A stretch of 64,000 nt of DNA from Morinoia aosen (GCA_030386875.1 CM059572.1:40235732-40299731); one strand, 5' to 3'. Positions 39,143-50,255 are shown, counted from the first letter of the stretch. The notes: generated by a model from the sequence alone, not told the origin. Numbers and translations: made by a program.

Positions 39143-39809
39143 CCGAAGAGGAGCAGCAAGTCACAGGAACAACAACCACAAGCTGTAACTAGGCGCACAG
39201 GAGGAGCAACAGCAAGTTTTTGTTGCAAGAAATACGTCTACTCTGAACCACAGGATGAAATGATAATCATGAGGAAGAAAACTTGAGGTTGGAAAATCAC
39301 CTCTATTTTGCGATTTAAATTTTTTAGGTGGATTGCAACCGAGAAAGCTGAAAGGATGTCTCTGCTTGTAACAAATTCGCCGATTTTTCGATCTCTTATT
39401 GATATGTTTATCTATGTCGATGAATTGCCGAGAGCAAGTCGAGAATAATATGTCGTGTGTGTTTTATTTTATGCGTTGAAGTGTCCGATTTATGCGTTAT
39501 CTTTGATGTGTTCTTTTCTCCTTGCGTTCTATAATAATGTGTATAAGAAATGTGCGTTTCAAGTATTAGGTGTGTGTGTCAGGTATTAATGAACTTTTTA
39601 TAAATGCGTCAACATCGGCGTAAATCATGAGGTGATATGTAGGGATATTTTGATGTCGGGAAGAGCGAGGGGATTGAATAAGGGGGGGGGCGAATATTTT
39701 CTAAATTTTTAACGTAAAGGGTAAGTCACGGTTATAATTGAAATTAACGGATGAAAATTTGCACCAACTTTGCAAGTTGGCACAAATTTTTCTGGGGCGA
39801 AGCGGGTAT
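39143..39809. other. Sequence preceding LTR-like repeat 2
   Basis: No gene. A nine-G run lies near 39,683. The bases just before the repeat (39,790-39,809, CTGGGGCGAAGCGGG core) are only loosely purine-rich, so a polypurine tract is doubtful. Confidence 0.4.
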
Positions 39810-41699
39810 TGTGGGGAAATACTTCACTCGGGAAAATTTGGGAAATACTTTATTCGAAGAAGTATGAAAATTTGGGAAATACCTTATTTCAGGAGATAAT
39901 TCACCTTTGTTGGGAAATACTTTACTCGGGGAAATTTGGGAAATACTTTATTTGAGGAAAGACTTCACTTCAAAATACTTTACTTGGGGAAATACAATAT
40001 CTTGTTGAGCCAGGGACAGTGGACAGGATGTTGTAACCGCAGAACTCTACAAGAACGGCGTTGTTCTCAGGTTTCGACATGAGTCTGGCTATAAATATGT
40101 CGAGCTCAAGTGGGTAGCGTTTCGACGAGAGAGCTGGCGCAGGCGTACACATAAACACACAAAACACATTTAGGCAACACAACACAAGCACACAACACAC
40201 ATGCGTTGCGTGGGAACGCCCGGACGAGGCAGCTTCGAAGGGGAACACATCCCGCCGGCCAATCAGCGCTCTGGAACGAATCAGGCGCATGGGTGTGGCA
40301 GAGAACGCACCAATTACATTTCGGCAACCCGAAGCAGGCAAGATTTCCACCAATCCTAAGGGAAACACGATCTTTGCTTGGAAGAAGCTCAAAATGTTTG
40401 GGAAGGTTCGAGAAGAGTCTGGAAAAGAAAACAAGCGAGGATATATAAGCGGCGAACAAGTACATTAGGGAGGGATTTTTGAACGCACGAGAGAGCACTG
40501 CGCACGACGTCTGAGGGTGCACTACACAGCAGGTCGGCCTCGCCGGCTCGCCTTATACCAAACTGCAATTTGAAAGTTAATAATTCGAAGTGCAAGAAAC
40601 AACGTTGGACGTCGGCAACCGGTGAACGCCGTCTCACAAAAGAAACCTGATCGAAGTGAACCGGCCTCGCAGCGGTGATTCAAATACCTTTGCATCGGGG
40701 ACCGAGCTCACAGGCAACTGCAGCATCAAGATTTGGAGCCACCCAAGCGCCAACATTGCGAGTATCAACAGTCAAGTTCGTTCACCAACGATGCGAAAAT
40801 CAGCGCACAAAACTACAGTGAATTGGCTCACCAACGCCGCAAGGAATCCTGGGCTGAACGAAACTCTTAAGCGATTCCAGGCATCATGGCAGCAGTGAAT
40901 ACGAGTTGCAATACCGGCATCCCAAGATGGAGCGGTGGAAGGTACCACTGCAGCACGTTAACGAGGCATCAGCACAGGACAGCAGCCATTCTAAGCTACA
41001 ACGTGGAACATCAGCAGTGAGCAATAGCATCGGCAGTGAATATCCATCAGTGAATCATTTATTATCAAAAGGGCGAGTGTTTTATAGTTGTGAGAGCTCT
41101 TTTAGGTGGTGATTGAAGTTCAATTTCAGATGTAAATCAGCACACAGAAAAGTGCTTTACAAAGTATCGCGAAGAATCATCTAATTTATAGGCAATCGGT
41201 TTCCTGTGTTCATTTGGTCGAGGATCGAATTCACGTTGTGAATGGTGCGACGCTTCATATGATTCGACACCTTGTCACAATCACAGGTTAAATCGTGATG
41301 TGTCATTATCGTAAATATTATGCTTGTGTTGCTGTGGAGCCCGCGATTGTGTGGATGCGTAATTTGTTGTCAACGAAGGAGTATTGGTAACTTGAATTAT
41401 CGGTAAGCATCAAATTTATACCATGTCGTGTTTAAAGTTTTATGGCGGTAGAAATGTGCATACTTTCATTAATGCAGTTGTGCCCTTTCAAATCATTTCG
41501 TTTCAATGCCTTGTGTGATTCATCTACGTGTTTTCCCCAAATAAACTCATGTAAATCTTCAATCCTTTTATTCTCCATGTCTGGTATGCAGGTGTACGCA
41601 AGCATAAAGGATAATACTATAACATGTGTGGGGGTTGCAATTCCCTCAGCGTATGGGCAAGGGGGGTCCTAAACCCACCCTCGTCTCTGTAACGCGACA
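39810..41699 (+). repeat. LTR-like direct repeat, copy 2 (1.9 kb)
   Basis: Same orientation and near identity to 23,426-25,335, with TGTGGGG start and CGCGACA end, TATATAA at 40,442-40,448 and AATAAA at 40,540-40,545. It is followed by CATG (41,700-41,703), matching the CATG before copy 1. The bases inside the pair (GGGTAT before copy 2, GGGAAA after copy 1) do not form a duplication. This pattern fits 5' and 3' LTRs of one element better than two independent solo LTRs. An 80-codon frame (40,656-40,898) is conserved in both copies but has no known domain. Confidence 0.7.
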
Positions 41700-41703
41700 C
41701 ATG

Positions 41704-42063
41704 TAACGTACAATATACTATGAACTATACAATATGTTATCAATTGTGTTGAGTAGATAATAAATGATCTATAATACGTAATAAATTAGGTATCATATTT
41801 AATAAAAAGTGGGCAATATGCAATAAATAATTTTTAATATGATAATAAAATGAAGTAAGTTATTATATATAATACAATGCACAACGTATAACACATGATA
41901 TACAAGGTGTTGTATAATTCGATTCACATATTTTACCCATATACAGAAAAACGCTCGACGAATAATCTAGATTATTAGCCAATCAATCTTTAGAGTTGTT
42001 GCGTATCGACTATTTCAGCCTAGTATAGGGAGACATACTTCAATATCTTCAAAGAGAGTTACA
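41704..42063. other. Very AT-rich spacer
   Basis: TATAATAC- and AATATGCAATAAATA-like words recur without a clear period. No gene is seen. Confidence 0.5.
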
Positions 42064-42384
42064 AAATGTACGAATTTCGCAGCCAAGCTGGTATGAAATA
42101 GCAAATTCAAGAAGAGTGATCATGCTATCCCTCTCCTTAATAAACTCGGCTGAACTCCCATTCTAGAAAGATTCCTCGCTCTTAAAGCCCAACTCGTATT
42201 TTCCTCGTTATATCTCCCTCAGAGCGCTGCTGATACTGTGCAATTTCATCCCCCCCACTCTAACCAACCAAAAGCCAAATTGAATAAATAATGTCATTGT
42301 CAACTACCGTTCATCCGACATTGGACAGAAAGCTCTATTGAACAAACTTCCGCAGAGAATCAAAATCAAACCAACAATGAAATA
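42064..42384 (+). pseudogene. Fossil CR1/L2-like RT C-terminal fragment
   Basis: Conceptual translation aligns with the C-terminal part of the ORF2 at 32,118-35,077: NFAAKLV, DHAIPLLNKLG, VFSSLYLPQSAAD, then after a frame change NYRSSDIGQKAL and NKLPQRIK. Several stops and at least one frameshift interrupt it. It comes from a relative, not the same copy, and is in the opposite orientation. Its 5' and 3' parts are missing or unrecognisable. Confidence 0.8.
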
Positions 42385-44845
42385 AATTTAAGATCAAAAT
42401 AACAACTTATTTGGTGTCCTGGCAAAAATTATATGCTGCAGAGCATATTGAGAAGTAGTTACGAATTTCTTTCGCCCATTATCCTACTTTTCAATGCATT
42501 TTACTGTATTGCGCTCTATTTTTGTAGTGTGCGTATGCGTTGTGATTGCCTGTATGCTAGTATCTACGAACATATACTGCACATCCGCACAGCAGCAAAT
42601 GCAAAATTACTAATCTAGGGACTTGCGTTTGCATAATAAATGCGTATTTTTATTGGCTATCAACTTGTCACATTACCTAACACGTCACTTCGTTACTTCC
42701 ATTCACCTCACATATATAGAGAAACTGTAGTATGGAAAAGCACAGATTAATTTCAGCTTTTTTTTTGTTTTGTTTTAGACGTGAGTGTTGTAATGGTTTT
42801 TGTGAGTTATGTTTACTAACCCTTTTACATTACTTACAAATCGTTTATGCTCCTACGAGTATAATTTAGGTAAGGTATTTTCTATTTACACTTTCAGTCT
42901 GTTCATCGTATTAGTGCATGTCACATTCCTCGGATCAAATGAATGAACAGCCAACAGCATGCTTTATAAGCTTCATTGTTTATTGTCTGCCGTACTATCA
43001 ACATCATTGTCTTCATTGCGCAATCATGCAGGCTTATGTATCATTGTGAAGGCTATGTCGTTCTAGGCATTCCTGTTTCAACGTCTCAAAGTTTTCTTTT
43101 TTGTTGGCAGCAAAGTTCTTAAATTTTTATGCTTCTCTAACTTCTAGAAAACAAAAAAAGCACATTGCTACTGCTTTTCACTCAGGGGATTCGACTACTG
43201 TCTAAGGTATTAGAATATTTATTAGAGTAGTTCTTCTAATTCAATGACCTTCACATTCGGGAAAATTTTAAAACCTAATGCGTTGAACTTTTCAATGCGT
43301 TAAACTTCTTGGAAATATGCTCTTTACTTTTATTTTATTGTAACCATTCACTGCTGTGGAGGGCGCTCGGCTGTGGCTGTAAAAGAAACATCTCTAATCA
43401 TACGCAAGAATTACCCAACATCTTAGAGCATCCATGTGAAATGTACAAACCGTTGCGTCGAATTCTCACTTCGAGTAATACAACCGTAGACAAGGCTTCT
43501 TACTACCACTAATTCTTCTTTCCAAATAACTATCCTGTAGACGAAAATGGCATTTCTTACCTATTATTTGTAGAAACTTCAAATTAGTTTCGAATGAAAG
43601 CCCCCTGAATTAACAAAGGTGCCCTATCTCACAAATAATTCATTTTTCGATAAGGAAAAATTAGCAGTGCTTCTCTTCAAGTCTCCCTCCCCCTTTGCTA
43701 TCAAGTCGACTTTGCGAAAAATCATGTATTTGACGATCGTAAAGTAAAAGCCAAGACCGTGTGAGCCCCATGTCGAAGATTATTTCAACTCGTCTATTGA
43801 GGATGAGGAAAGAGGCTCTCCTTACTATCCCGCTTTGAGGCCGGAGTGCCGTTCTGTGGTACCGATCAGACAAGCGATGAAGCTGTCCCCTTGAAATCCC
43901 TTAAGCTATTTACTATAAAACAATACATTAGTAGAACTCTTACTTAGAACCAATGCACTTCACATACTAAGCTAAAACTTCTGGTTTGCCCATATAATTT
44001 CGATAACTTCCTGGAGATCCTATGGAAATTTTATGTATTTTTACAATTTCATCTAATATAAAACTCATAACTTAAATGTATTATCACTTCAAACAAGACA
44101 TCATTCTTGACGAATAGCTCGTAGACACTTCACATTATTCGCAAACTTAAGCTCAATAAATCAGTATCAAATCCGCGATCAGAAGAAAAGGAACTTCGGT
44201 TAGGTTGAGTTAACTGGGTTAAGTGAGATCACGTTATATTGAACTACGTTAGGTTACGAAAAGTTGTGTTGGATTGAGCTAGGTGATGAAAATCCAAGTT
44301 GTGGAAGGTCAAGTGAGGATAATTAAGTTAGGCTGAGTGGCGTTACGTCAGGTTACTTCAAATTTTAATTGATTTCCTTATGTTAGGTTAACACAAGATG
44401 AATGGAAATAGGCTGTGTTGAATGGTATTTGATTTCTTTACTTGCCCCTATTTATTCTTTAAATTAAAATATTTCACTATTTTCAATCTCATGAAATGCC
44501 AAATTAGCGACACTTTCTTGTATTTGCTCAATTTTTTAATACCACATGACTTTTCACAGACGGTATTATACTCGCTTTTTCTGCTATTAAACGTTGTTTT
44601 TGCATTGAAAACAATGACTCAACCTAATAAATCAGAAACTAACATCATTTTTGTATTTTATGACATGTTTCGCGTATTTGATAAGCCCTGCATAACTGCC
44701 ATAAATTAAAAATCGTTACCTCCTATTTCTTAATTGCTTTCCAATTTTTTTTTATTTCAATCTTCTAACTCGTCTCTGCTTATATTAACTCACTGTTCAG
44801 TTTTATTTCATTTTACTTGTTGCTTGTATTTTCTCATTAAGGTTC
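42385..44845. other. No recognisable gene
   Basis: AT-rich DNA. At 44,195-44,400 there is a degenerate series of GTTAGGTT-, GTTAAGT- and GTTACG-like words, a pattern common in arthropod genomes; it is too degenerate to be telomeric. A 95-codon frame at 44,422-44,709 is hydrophobic and T-rich without a family match. Confidence 0.4.
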
Positions 44846-44987
44846 ATGAACTTGAACTTGAAAGTGAGGGCCGACAGTGTCAGGGCCTTTGAAACGGCCT
44901 ACAATCCCTTCGGCACTACTCACAATATTTACGCAAGAATTAAGCGCCTACGTACCAGAAATCGCCAATAAACTACTCAGGATCTAC
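44846..44987 (-). mobile_element. TTCAAG-family copy B, 3' end piece
   Basis: The last ~140 bp of a TTCAAG-family element, diverged from the others, ending in TTCAAGTTCAAGTTCATG on the minus strand. It breaks off at GGATCTAC, exactly where 50,256 resumes with CAATCCTTG. It is therefore the distal part of copy B, split by the insertion of copy 1. Confidence 0.8.
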
Positions 44988-45235
44988 CTTGAACTTGAAC
45001 TTGAACTTGAGGGCCGACAGTGTCGGGGCCTTTATAACGGCCTACAATTCCCTCCACAATTTTCACACAGAGTTCAGCGCCTGGTACCAGACTTGTCCAC
45101 TAAACTACTCAGGATCTACGATCCTTGTCACAAGCCTCCATTGGAAGGCATCACCGGGACAACCAGTGTGTCAAAACACCATCCCCCGGCACATTGGGTC
45201 ATTACAGCCCATTCTGCCAGACTGGCTCATTCCAG

Positions 45236-48200
45236 TCACTGTCTCTTACTCCAGGCACGCACAAGAAACACTTTCATAGCCTCAGTGATACTCGCATTAC
45301 ACTCCTGATCCAATCCAGCAAGACAGCTCATACCGCAATCATCTTCAGCACATCTGGCATTCCATTCATTCTCTCCATACTGCTCAGACACCACATTCAT
45401 TAAACTCTCTCTCTCTTGCTCATACTTACTACATTCCAGCACAAAATGCTCAATTGTTTCCTCTACTCCACCATTACACTGCTGACATAATCTGTTATTA
45501 TTCTCATTCCATCTCCATGTACGTCTGTTCACACTCAATGACTTACATCTCACAGCAAACAAGAGTTGACTTCCAAAACTACCATCATAGAACAGCTCAA
45601 ACTTAGGTGCTTTCTTTTTCATATACCAGTTAAGTGTAGGCTTCCGCATCATGCTAAGCTTCCACTTATTCAATCCATACTCTTTTGTTTGTCTCTCAAT
45701 CTCTTTCTTCCACCTCTTGCAGTCCCACTCAGGCCCTACACCTCCAACATTTATTAAACTCCAGTCATCCAAAGGTCTCCCAATTCTAACATGAATAATC
45801 TTTTGCATACTGAGTTTCCTTGCATGCCCCCAACATACTTTCTCCCAATAGCTTACACTCAGATTCCATTCAAAGATTCGTCTTACCCACCTGCTATTCT
45901 GCAATCTTTCAATTCTCACCTTATAATTCAGCACAGCTTTCATCATTCTTTCTGAAAATAGGCTCCACCCTAGGTCACCTCTAATGGCTTCTATAGCTGT
46001 CCATTTTGGAGCACCCAATGCTACACGTCCTACCTTATTTTGTATCACATCCAGCTTTTCAAGATCACAACCATTCCAAGCAAGAGCACTCATACCATAC
46101 ATGACACTAGGTACAGCAACATACTTCCACATTCCTCTCACACATTCGTACTTGTTTGCTCTGTATCTGGCCACACTACCTAACCGTCCACTCCACTGCA
46201 TTGCTTTAGCCACTTTCTCACCTTTAGTTCTAGTACATCCATCTTCACTTATCATACAACCTAGATATTTGTATTCTTTTGTTCTACCTATTCTGATTTC
46301 TCCAATATTCCACAGTCTGTCTCTATCAGTCTCATCACTATTTATAACCATGACCTTACTTTTATCGGCACCAAAGTTCATCTTGAAATCTGTACTATAT
46401 CCATTCACAATGTCAAGCATCCTTTGTAGTTCATGACCACATTCACTAACCACAACCACATCATCAGCATACAACAAACAGCTCAGTCTCTCATTACCAA
46501 CTTTCAGTCCTAAACCACTCCCTCTCAGTCGAACTGCTAATTCTTCTGTGTACAATCCAAACAACAGGGGGGACAGAGTACAGCCCTGTCTCACTCCTCT
46601 AACACTCCTCACTTGCCCTGTTTCCAAATTTCCTAACCTGTAGATAGCACTTGTGTTCTCATACAGACTCTGTACAATGTTCACTATTTTTCTGCTAAAA
46701 CCAACTTTTCTCAAAATTTCAAACAGCCTAACCCGATCCACTCTGTCATACGCCTTTTCAATATCCAGGAATGCTAAATATACCTTCTTATTATCCTTCT
46801 TCATTCGCTCAATTATTTCACTCACTACAAACAGATTATCCTCCCCACGTCTATCTTGCCTAAAACCATTCTGTTCTTCTCCCAGGACTCCTAATTCCTC
46901 AACTAAGTTTTTCATTCTCTCATTCAAAATACCACAAAAGATCTTACACACGGTGTCACCCAGTGCACTTGGTCTGTAATTTTTAAGTTCTTTCATACTC
47001 TTATGTCCACCCTTATGCAACAGAACTACATTACACTTGTTCCAGTCATCCGGTACTCTTTCACTCTTCCATATCTCATCAAATAAACATTTCAACATAC
47101 TGACTACACTCTCTCCTCCACATTTATAGAACTCATATGGTATCTTATCAGGGCCACATGCCTTTCCATTTTTCACTTTCTTCAAAAAACTTACAATCTC
47201 TTCACAAGTGATTTCGTCTTCCATTTGCAGTTCATGTTCATCTATCAGAAAATTTATCGGTTCATCATCTGTAACCTGCTCATTCATTCCACCAATGTCC
47301 TCCCAGTATTCTTCAACTGCTTTCACCATTTGCATCCTATCTTGCACACTGCAACCATTGACTACTAATTCATCAACTTGAACTTCACTACCTCTATCAT
47401 TACCTTGTATAAACCTATACCAATCTTTTATTCCATCTGGACCTTTCTTTCTTAGATTTTCAACTTGGTGTCTCTCTTCTTTAACCCTAGCCTCATTGAT
47501 CATTCTCTTTACTTTCTTCTGCTGGTCCTTGTACTCATTCCATACACTTCGCCATTCATCCTCAGTAATTCTGCGTCTTTCATACATTTTCCTCATACAG
47601 CGTTGTTTTTTATTTAAAGTCTTCCTTCTCATTCGTTCTTCCTTTATCTCACTCGTAAACCACCTAGCATTTCCTGTACTTTTCCTGCATTTCATTCTAC
47701 CAATCTTTTGCTCTGCCACATCATACAAGGTTCTTGCAATCTCCTTATTTAGGTCATTTACATTTCCACACCTGTTCCAGTTACATCTACTCAATTCATT
47801 TCTAAATTCTTCCCAGTTTGCCATTTTAATACGCCAATTTTCACTTACTCTGCTGGCCTTCTGCATTGACTCCTTTCCACCCCAATTATATTCTAGTACA
47901 AGCATTTTATGGTCACTATCAATATCAAAATCATCTTCATCTACAAACATTTTTTTGACACACGCTCTAGCTCTACTATTCACTATCATATAATCAATTG
48001 CAGATTTACATTCCCTGCTTTGCCATGTATGCAAGCCATTTCCTATTGTTACATTCAGGTTCTCAAGTTCATTCTCATCACAGAAATCAATCAATTTTTG
48101 TCCATTTGCATTCACAGGCTCACCAAGTATACCAACATGGCCATTCATGTCCCCCATCACAATCAGAGGGCACCTGCAATGCTCTTGCACAATTCTTGTT

Positions 48201-48652
48201 AGTATTTCATACTTTTTTACATTCTCTTGATGAGCTAAAATACCATCAGTTGTCATATAGCATACAACCACAATAACACATTCTCTGGCATGCATTCTTT
48301 CACACTTTATTACTAACAGATCTTCACTCTCAGGTTCATTTCCAACAGGAATTTCTTCTAATTTCCAATTTAGAGCATTTTTTACAATGAGACCAACTCC
48401 ACCACCTCTTTTTTGCCAACTTACACGCCCTTTTCCAATCATATAGTACTTGCTCTCCTTACATTCTAAACTGACTCTATCACGCATTTGGGTCTCTACT
48501 ACACCAACACAATCCAAATCTCCATTCTCAAATTCTGCTACAAGGTCATTTAACTTTCCTGCATTCCATCCACGCACATTTATACATCCAAACCTTACAA
48601 CACTATTGGACAATTCACGACATTTTTCATTTTTGCTCTGACAGCTTTCCAT
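45236..48652 (-). CDS. TTCAAG-family ORF2: AP endonuclease, reverse transcriptase, CCHC finger (copy 1)
   Basis: 1,138 residues, uninterrupted. Endonuclease residues: INVRG (N25), VET (E53), GDMNGH (D168, N170), IDYM (D220) and SDH (246-248). RT: NYRPSALGD, FRQDRRGEDN, FLDIEKAYDRV (D630, D635), RQGCTLSPLLFGLY and LLYADD (YADD 728-731), with EYKYLGC downstream. A C-x2-C-x9-H-x4-C knuckle spans residues 1,056-1,074. ORF2 would nick the target and prime reverse transcription of the element RNA. The start ATG follows the ORF1 stop with no spacer. It appears functional by sequence. Confidence 0.92.
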   Translation of the reverse strand: MESCQSKNEKCRELSNSVVRFGCINVRGWNAGKLNDLVAEFENGDLDCVGVVETQMRDRVSLECKESKYYMIGKGRVSWQKRGGGVGLIVKNALNWKLEEIPVGNEPESEDLLVIKCERMHARECVIVVVCYMTTDGILAHQENVKKYEILTRIVQEHCRCPLIVMGDMNGHVGILGEPVNANGQKLIDFCDENELENLNVTIGNGLHTWQSRECKSAIDYMIVNSRARACVKKMFVDEDDFDIDSDHKMLVLEYNWGGKESMQKASRVSENWRIKMANWEEFRNELSRCNWNRCGNVNDLNKEIARTLYDVAEQKIGRMKCRKSTGNARWFTSEIKEERMRRKTLNKKQRCMRKMYERRRITEDEWRSVWNEYKDQQKKVKRMINEARVKEERHQVENLRKKGPDGIKDWYRFIQGNDRGSEVQVDELVVNGCSVQDRMQMVKAVEEYWEDIGGMNEQVTDDEPINFLIDEHELQMEDEITCEEIVSFLKKVKNGKACGPDKIPYEFYKCGGESVVSMLKCLFDEIWKSERVPDDWNKCNVVLLHKGGHKSMKELKNYRPSALGDTVCKIFCGILNERMKNLVEELGVLGEEQNGFRQDRRGEDNLFVVSEIIERMKKDNKKVYLAFLDIEKAYDRVDRVRLFEILRKVGFSRKIVNIVQSLYENTSAIYRLGNLETGQVRSVRGVRQGCTLSPLLFGLYTEELAVRLRGSGLGLKVGNERLSCLLYADDVVVVSECGHELQRMLDIVNGYSTDFKMNFGADKSKVMVINSDETDRDRLWNIGEIRIGRTKEYKYLGCMISEDGCTRTKGEKVAKAMQWSGRLGSVARYRANKYECVRGMWKYVAVPSVMYGMSALAWNGCDLEKLDVIQNKVGRVALGAPKWTAIEAIRGDLGWSLFSERMMKAVLNYKVRIERLQNSRWVRRIFEWNLSVSYWEKVCWGHARKLSMQKIIHVRIGRPLDDWSLINVGGVGPEWDCKRWKKEIERQTKEYGLNKWKLSMMRKPTLNWYMKKKAPKFELFYDGSFGSQLLFAVRCKSLSVNRRTWRWNENNNRLCQQCNGGVEETIEHFVLECSKYEQERESLMNVVSEQYGENEWNARCAEDDCGMSCLAGLDQECNASITEAMKVFLVRAWSKRQ

Positions 48653-49822
48653 TCATCCAGTTCCACCTTCCATTACAATATGAGTACACCCAATCCACTG
48701 GATGTATCTCCTGGAGAGTTTCATCTCACCTTCTTGAGTAAGGTGGACTCCATCTCCACGAAAACACCCACTCTGGATCAGGTTATCCATATCAAGGAAG
48801 CTGGAACCCATTTCACGCTTTCTCATACTCTCAGCTTTCATACTCATAATCCTTTCATGCACTTCCCTATTCACCTCCTTTCGCACCCTTTCATACTCCT
48901 CACCACATGCAGGCCTTCTCAGCAGGCTGGTCACAGCCACTCTTACATTCTTCTTTCGTGCCCTTTCAACAACATTCATAATTGCATTCACCGTACGCTC
49001 TCTCCCACATTCAAGCAATCCATTGCCACCTTCTTGCAGTACAACCATCCCTTCATCCATTCCATCTATCACATCCTCAGCATGCCTACAAATCTCATTC
49101 ACTCCCTTTCCTCTCATGCTCGTACATCCACTACGGTCAGTCATACTCACAAACCTATCCACATTCTTCACCATGCTGTCACCATATATTCTAATCGTAG
49201 GTCTCACTCTCCCTTTCATACTACTCTTTCGTTCAACTCTTCCACTCACATCACTCTTTCCATCCATCTTCCTTTCATTCACTTCCACTACAGGCGCCTG
49301 CACCTCATGTGGCATATCAACAGGTTGCTCCTTCACTCTCTTCCCATTCGTACTTCTTTCATCATGCTCATTCATCCTTCTACTCTCATCTGGCACATTT
49401 GCACCACCATTCACTTCATTTATTGCATTCACACTCCTTGCACAATCATCCACTTCATTTGCACTCCTTGCGCCATCATCCACTTCATTTGCACTCCTTG
49501 CACCACCACCATTTACATCTTCATTCACTGCATTTGCACCATTCTCATTCTTTCCTTCATTCAACTTCCTTTCATCCTTCAATTCAGCCTCTAAAGCAAC
49601 CATCAGAATTGTCAATCTCTCAACCTCCTCTTCCAACTTCTTTCTCTCGTCATTCAAACATTTCCAGCACGTAAACACAAGATCATTCAACTTCCTCCGA
49701 CTCATCTCTCTCAAACCTTTGCATGCATCTATATCTACCCACTCTTTACAAGTCATGCACTCAATCTCCTCATCCATTCCACTTGCACCTCCCTTCCTAC
49801 GACCAGTCCTATTTCTTGCCAT
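48653..49822 (-). CDS. TTCAAG-family ORF1: zinc finger, coiled coil and SGNH esterase-like protein (copy 1)
   Basis: 389 residues from ATG-GCA at 49,822. N-terminal Cys cluster C22-x2-C25...C52-x2-C55, resembling the PHD-type finger of CR1-group ORF1s. A Glu/Leu-rich coiled coil follows at ~56-90, then a low-complexity linker with repeated ANEVDD units (~95-145). Residues ~207-378 show SGNH/GDSL hydrolase blocks: YGDSM (Ser216), GGNG (Asn267) and GDGVH (Asp357, His360), so all the catalytic positions are present. Such ORF1 esterases are thought to help the RNP engage lipids or simply bind RNA; the exact role is unproven. The stop TGA is directly followed by the ATG of ORF2 in the same frame. 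Confidence 0.85.
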   Translation of the reverse strand: MARNRTGRRKGGASGMDEEIECMTCKEWVDIDACKGLREMSRRKLNDLVFTCWKCLNDERKKLEEEVERLTILMVALEAELKDERKLNEGKNENGANAVNEDVNGGGARSANEVDDGARSANEVDDCARSVNAINEVNGGANVPDESRRMNEHDERSTNGKRVKEQPVDMPHEVQAPVVEVNERKMDGKSDVSGRVERKSSMKGRVRPTIRIYGDSMVKNVDRFVSMTDRSGCTSMRGKGVNEICRHAEDVIDGMDEGMVVLQEGGNGLLECGRERTVNAIMNVVERARKKNVRVAVTSLLRRPACGEEYERVRKEVNREVHERIMSMKAESMRKREMGSSFLDMDNLIQSGCFRGDGVHLTQEGEMKLSRRYIQWIGCTHIVMEGGTG

Positions 49823-50252
49823 CCTCAAACACAAACTTCTATCTCAGTACAAATTTCACAGGCAGAAGAAGTCTTCACTCACCAAATCTACTGAAAATCA
49901 AGTTATCAAACAAAAAGAAACAAAAACGTTTCCTACTACTCACAGTCACTCTCTACAATGTCACACACTATACTCTTTATATACAAAGAAAGCTTAACTA
50001 CCAGTCAAAACACCTCAGTCAAAACTTGCAAGTCACCACACCAAAGTCCAATGCTCAGTCTCAACTCTCACGCAACAAAAAACTACTCTCACGAGCACTC
50101 CATACAAAGTCACACACTGTACTCACGTGAATATACAAACTATACCATTTTTTAGCAACTTCACTTTAATTCACCACAATATTCGTCGGAGGACCAGAAA
50201 CACGTGCACACCGCTCGGAACGACACAGTAGAAGCAGGCCAAGCAGCCAGAG
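49823..50252 (-). promoter_or_regulatory. 5' untranslated region of TTCAAG-family copy 1
   Basis: Homologous to 57,301-57,670 of copy 2 but reaching about 55 bp further upstream. It should contain the internal promoter expected of a non-LTR element; no core motif could be identified with confidence. Confidence 0.55.
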
Positions 50253-50255
50253 TAC

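Larger units (their letters stand above)
44988..50252 (-). mobile_element. TTCAAG-family non-LTR retrotransposon copy 1, apparently intact
   Basis: About 5.27 kb, minus strand: 5' UTR (~430 bp), ORF1 (49,822-48,653), ORF2 (48,652-45,236), 3' UTR (~250 bp) and a (TTCAAG)n tail at 44,988-45,015. It was inserted into the 3' UTR of copy B between GGATCTAC and CAATCCTTG; TACCAATCCTTG is locally doubled at the 5' junction. It is near-identical to copy 2. The clade is not certain: the APE endonuclease, RT and CCHC tail fit several two-ORF clades, and no RNase H is seen. Confidence 0.9.

Noticed and set aside
44195-44400. Telomere-like TTAGG sequence
   Set aside because: The GTTAGGTT words are scattered and degenerate with no uninterrupted array.
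45125-50130. Long plus-strand frames (up to 324 codons) opposite TTCAAG copy 1, and matching minus-strand frames opposite copy 2
   Set aside because: They are antisense shadows of ORF1/ORF2; their His/Ser/Phe-rich translations follow from the coding strand's codon composition.
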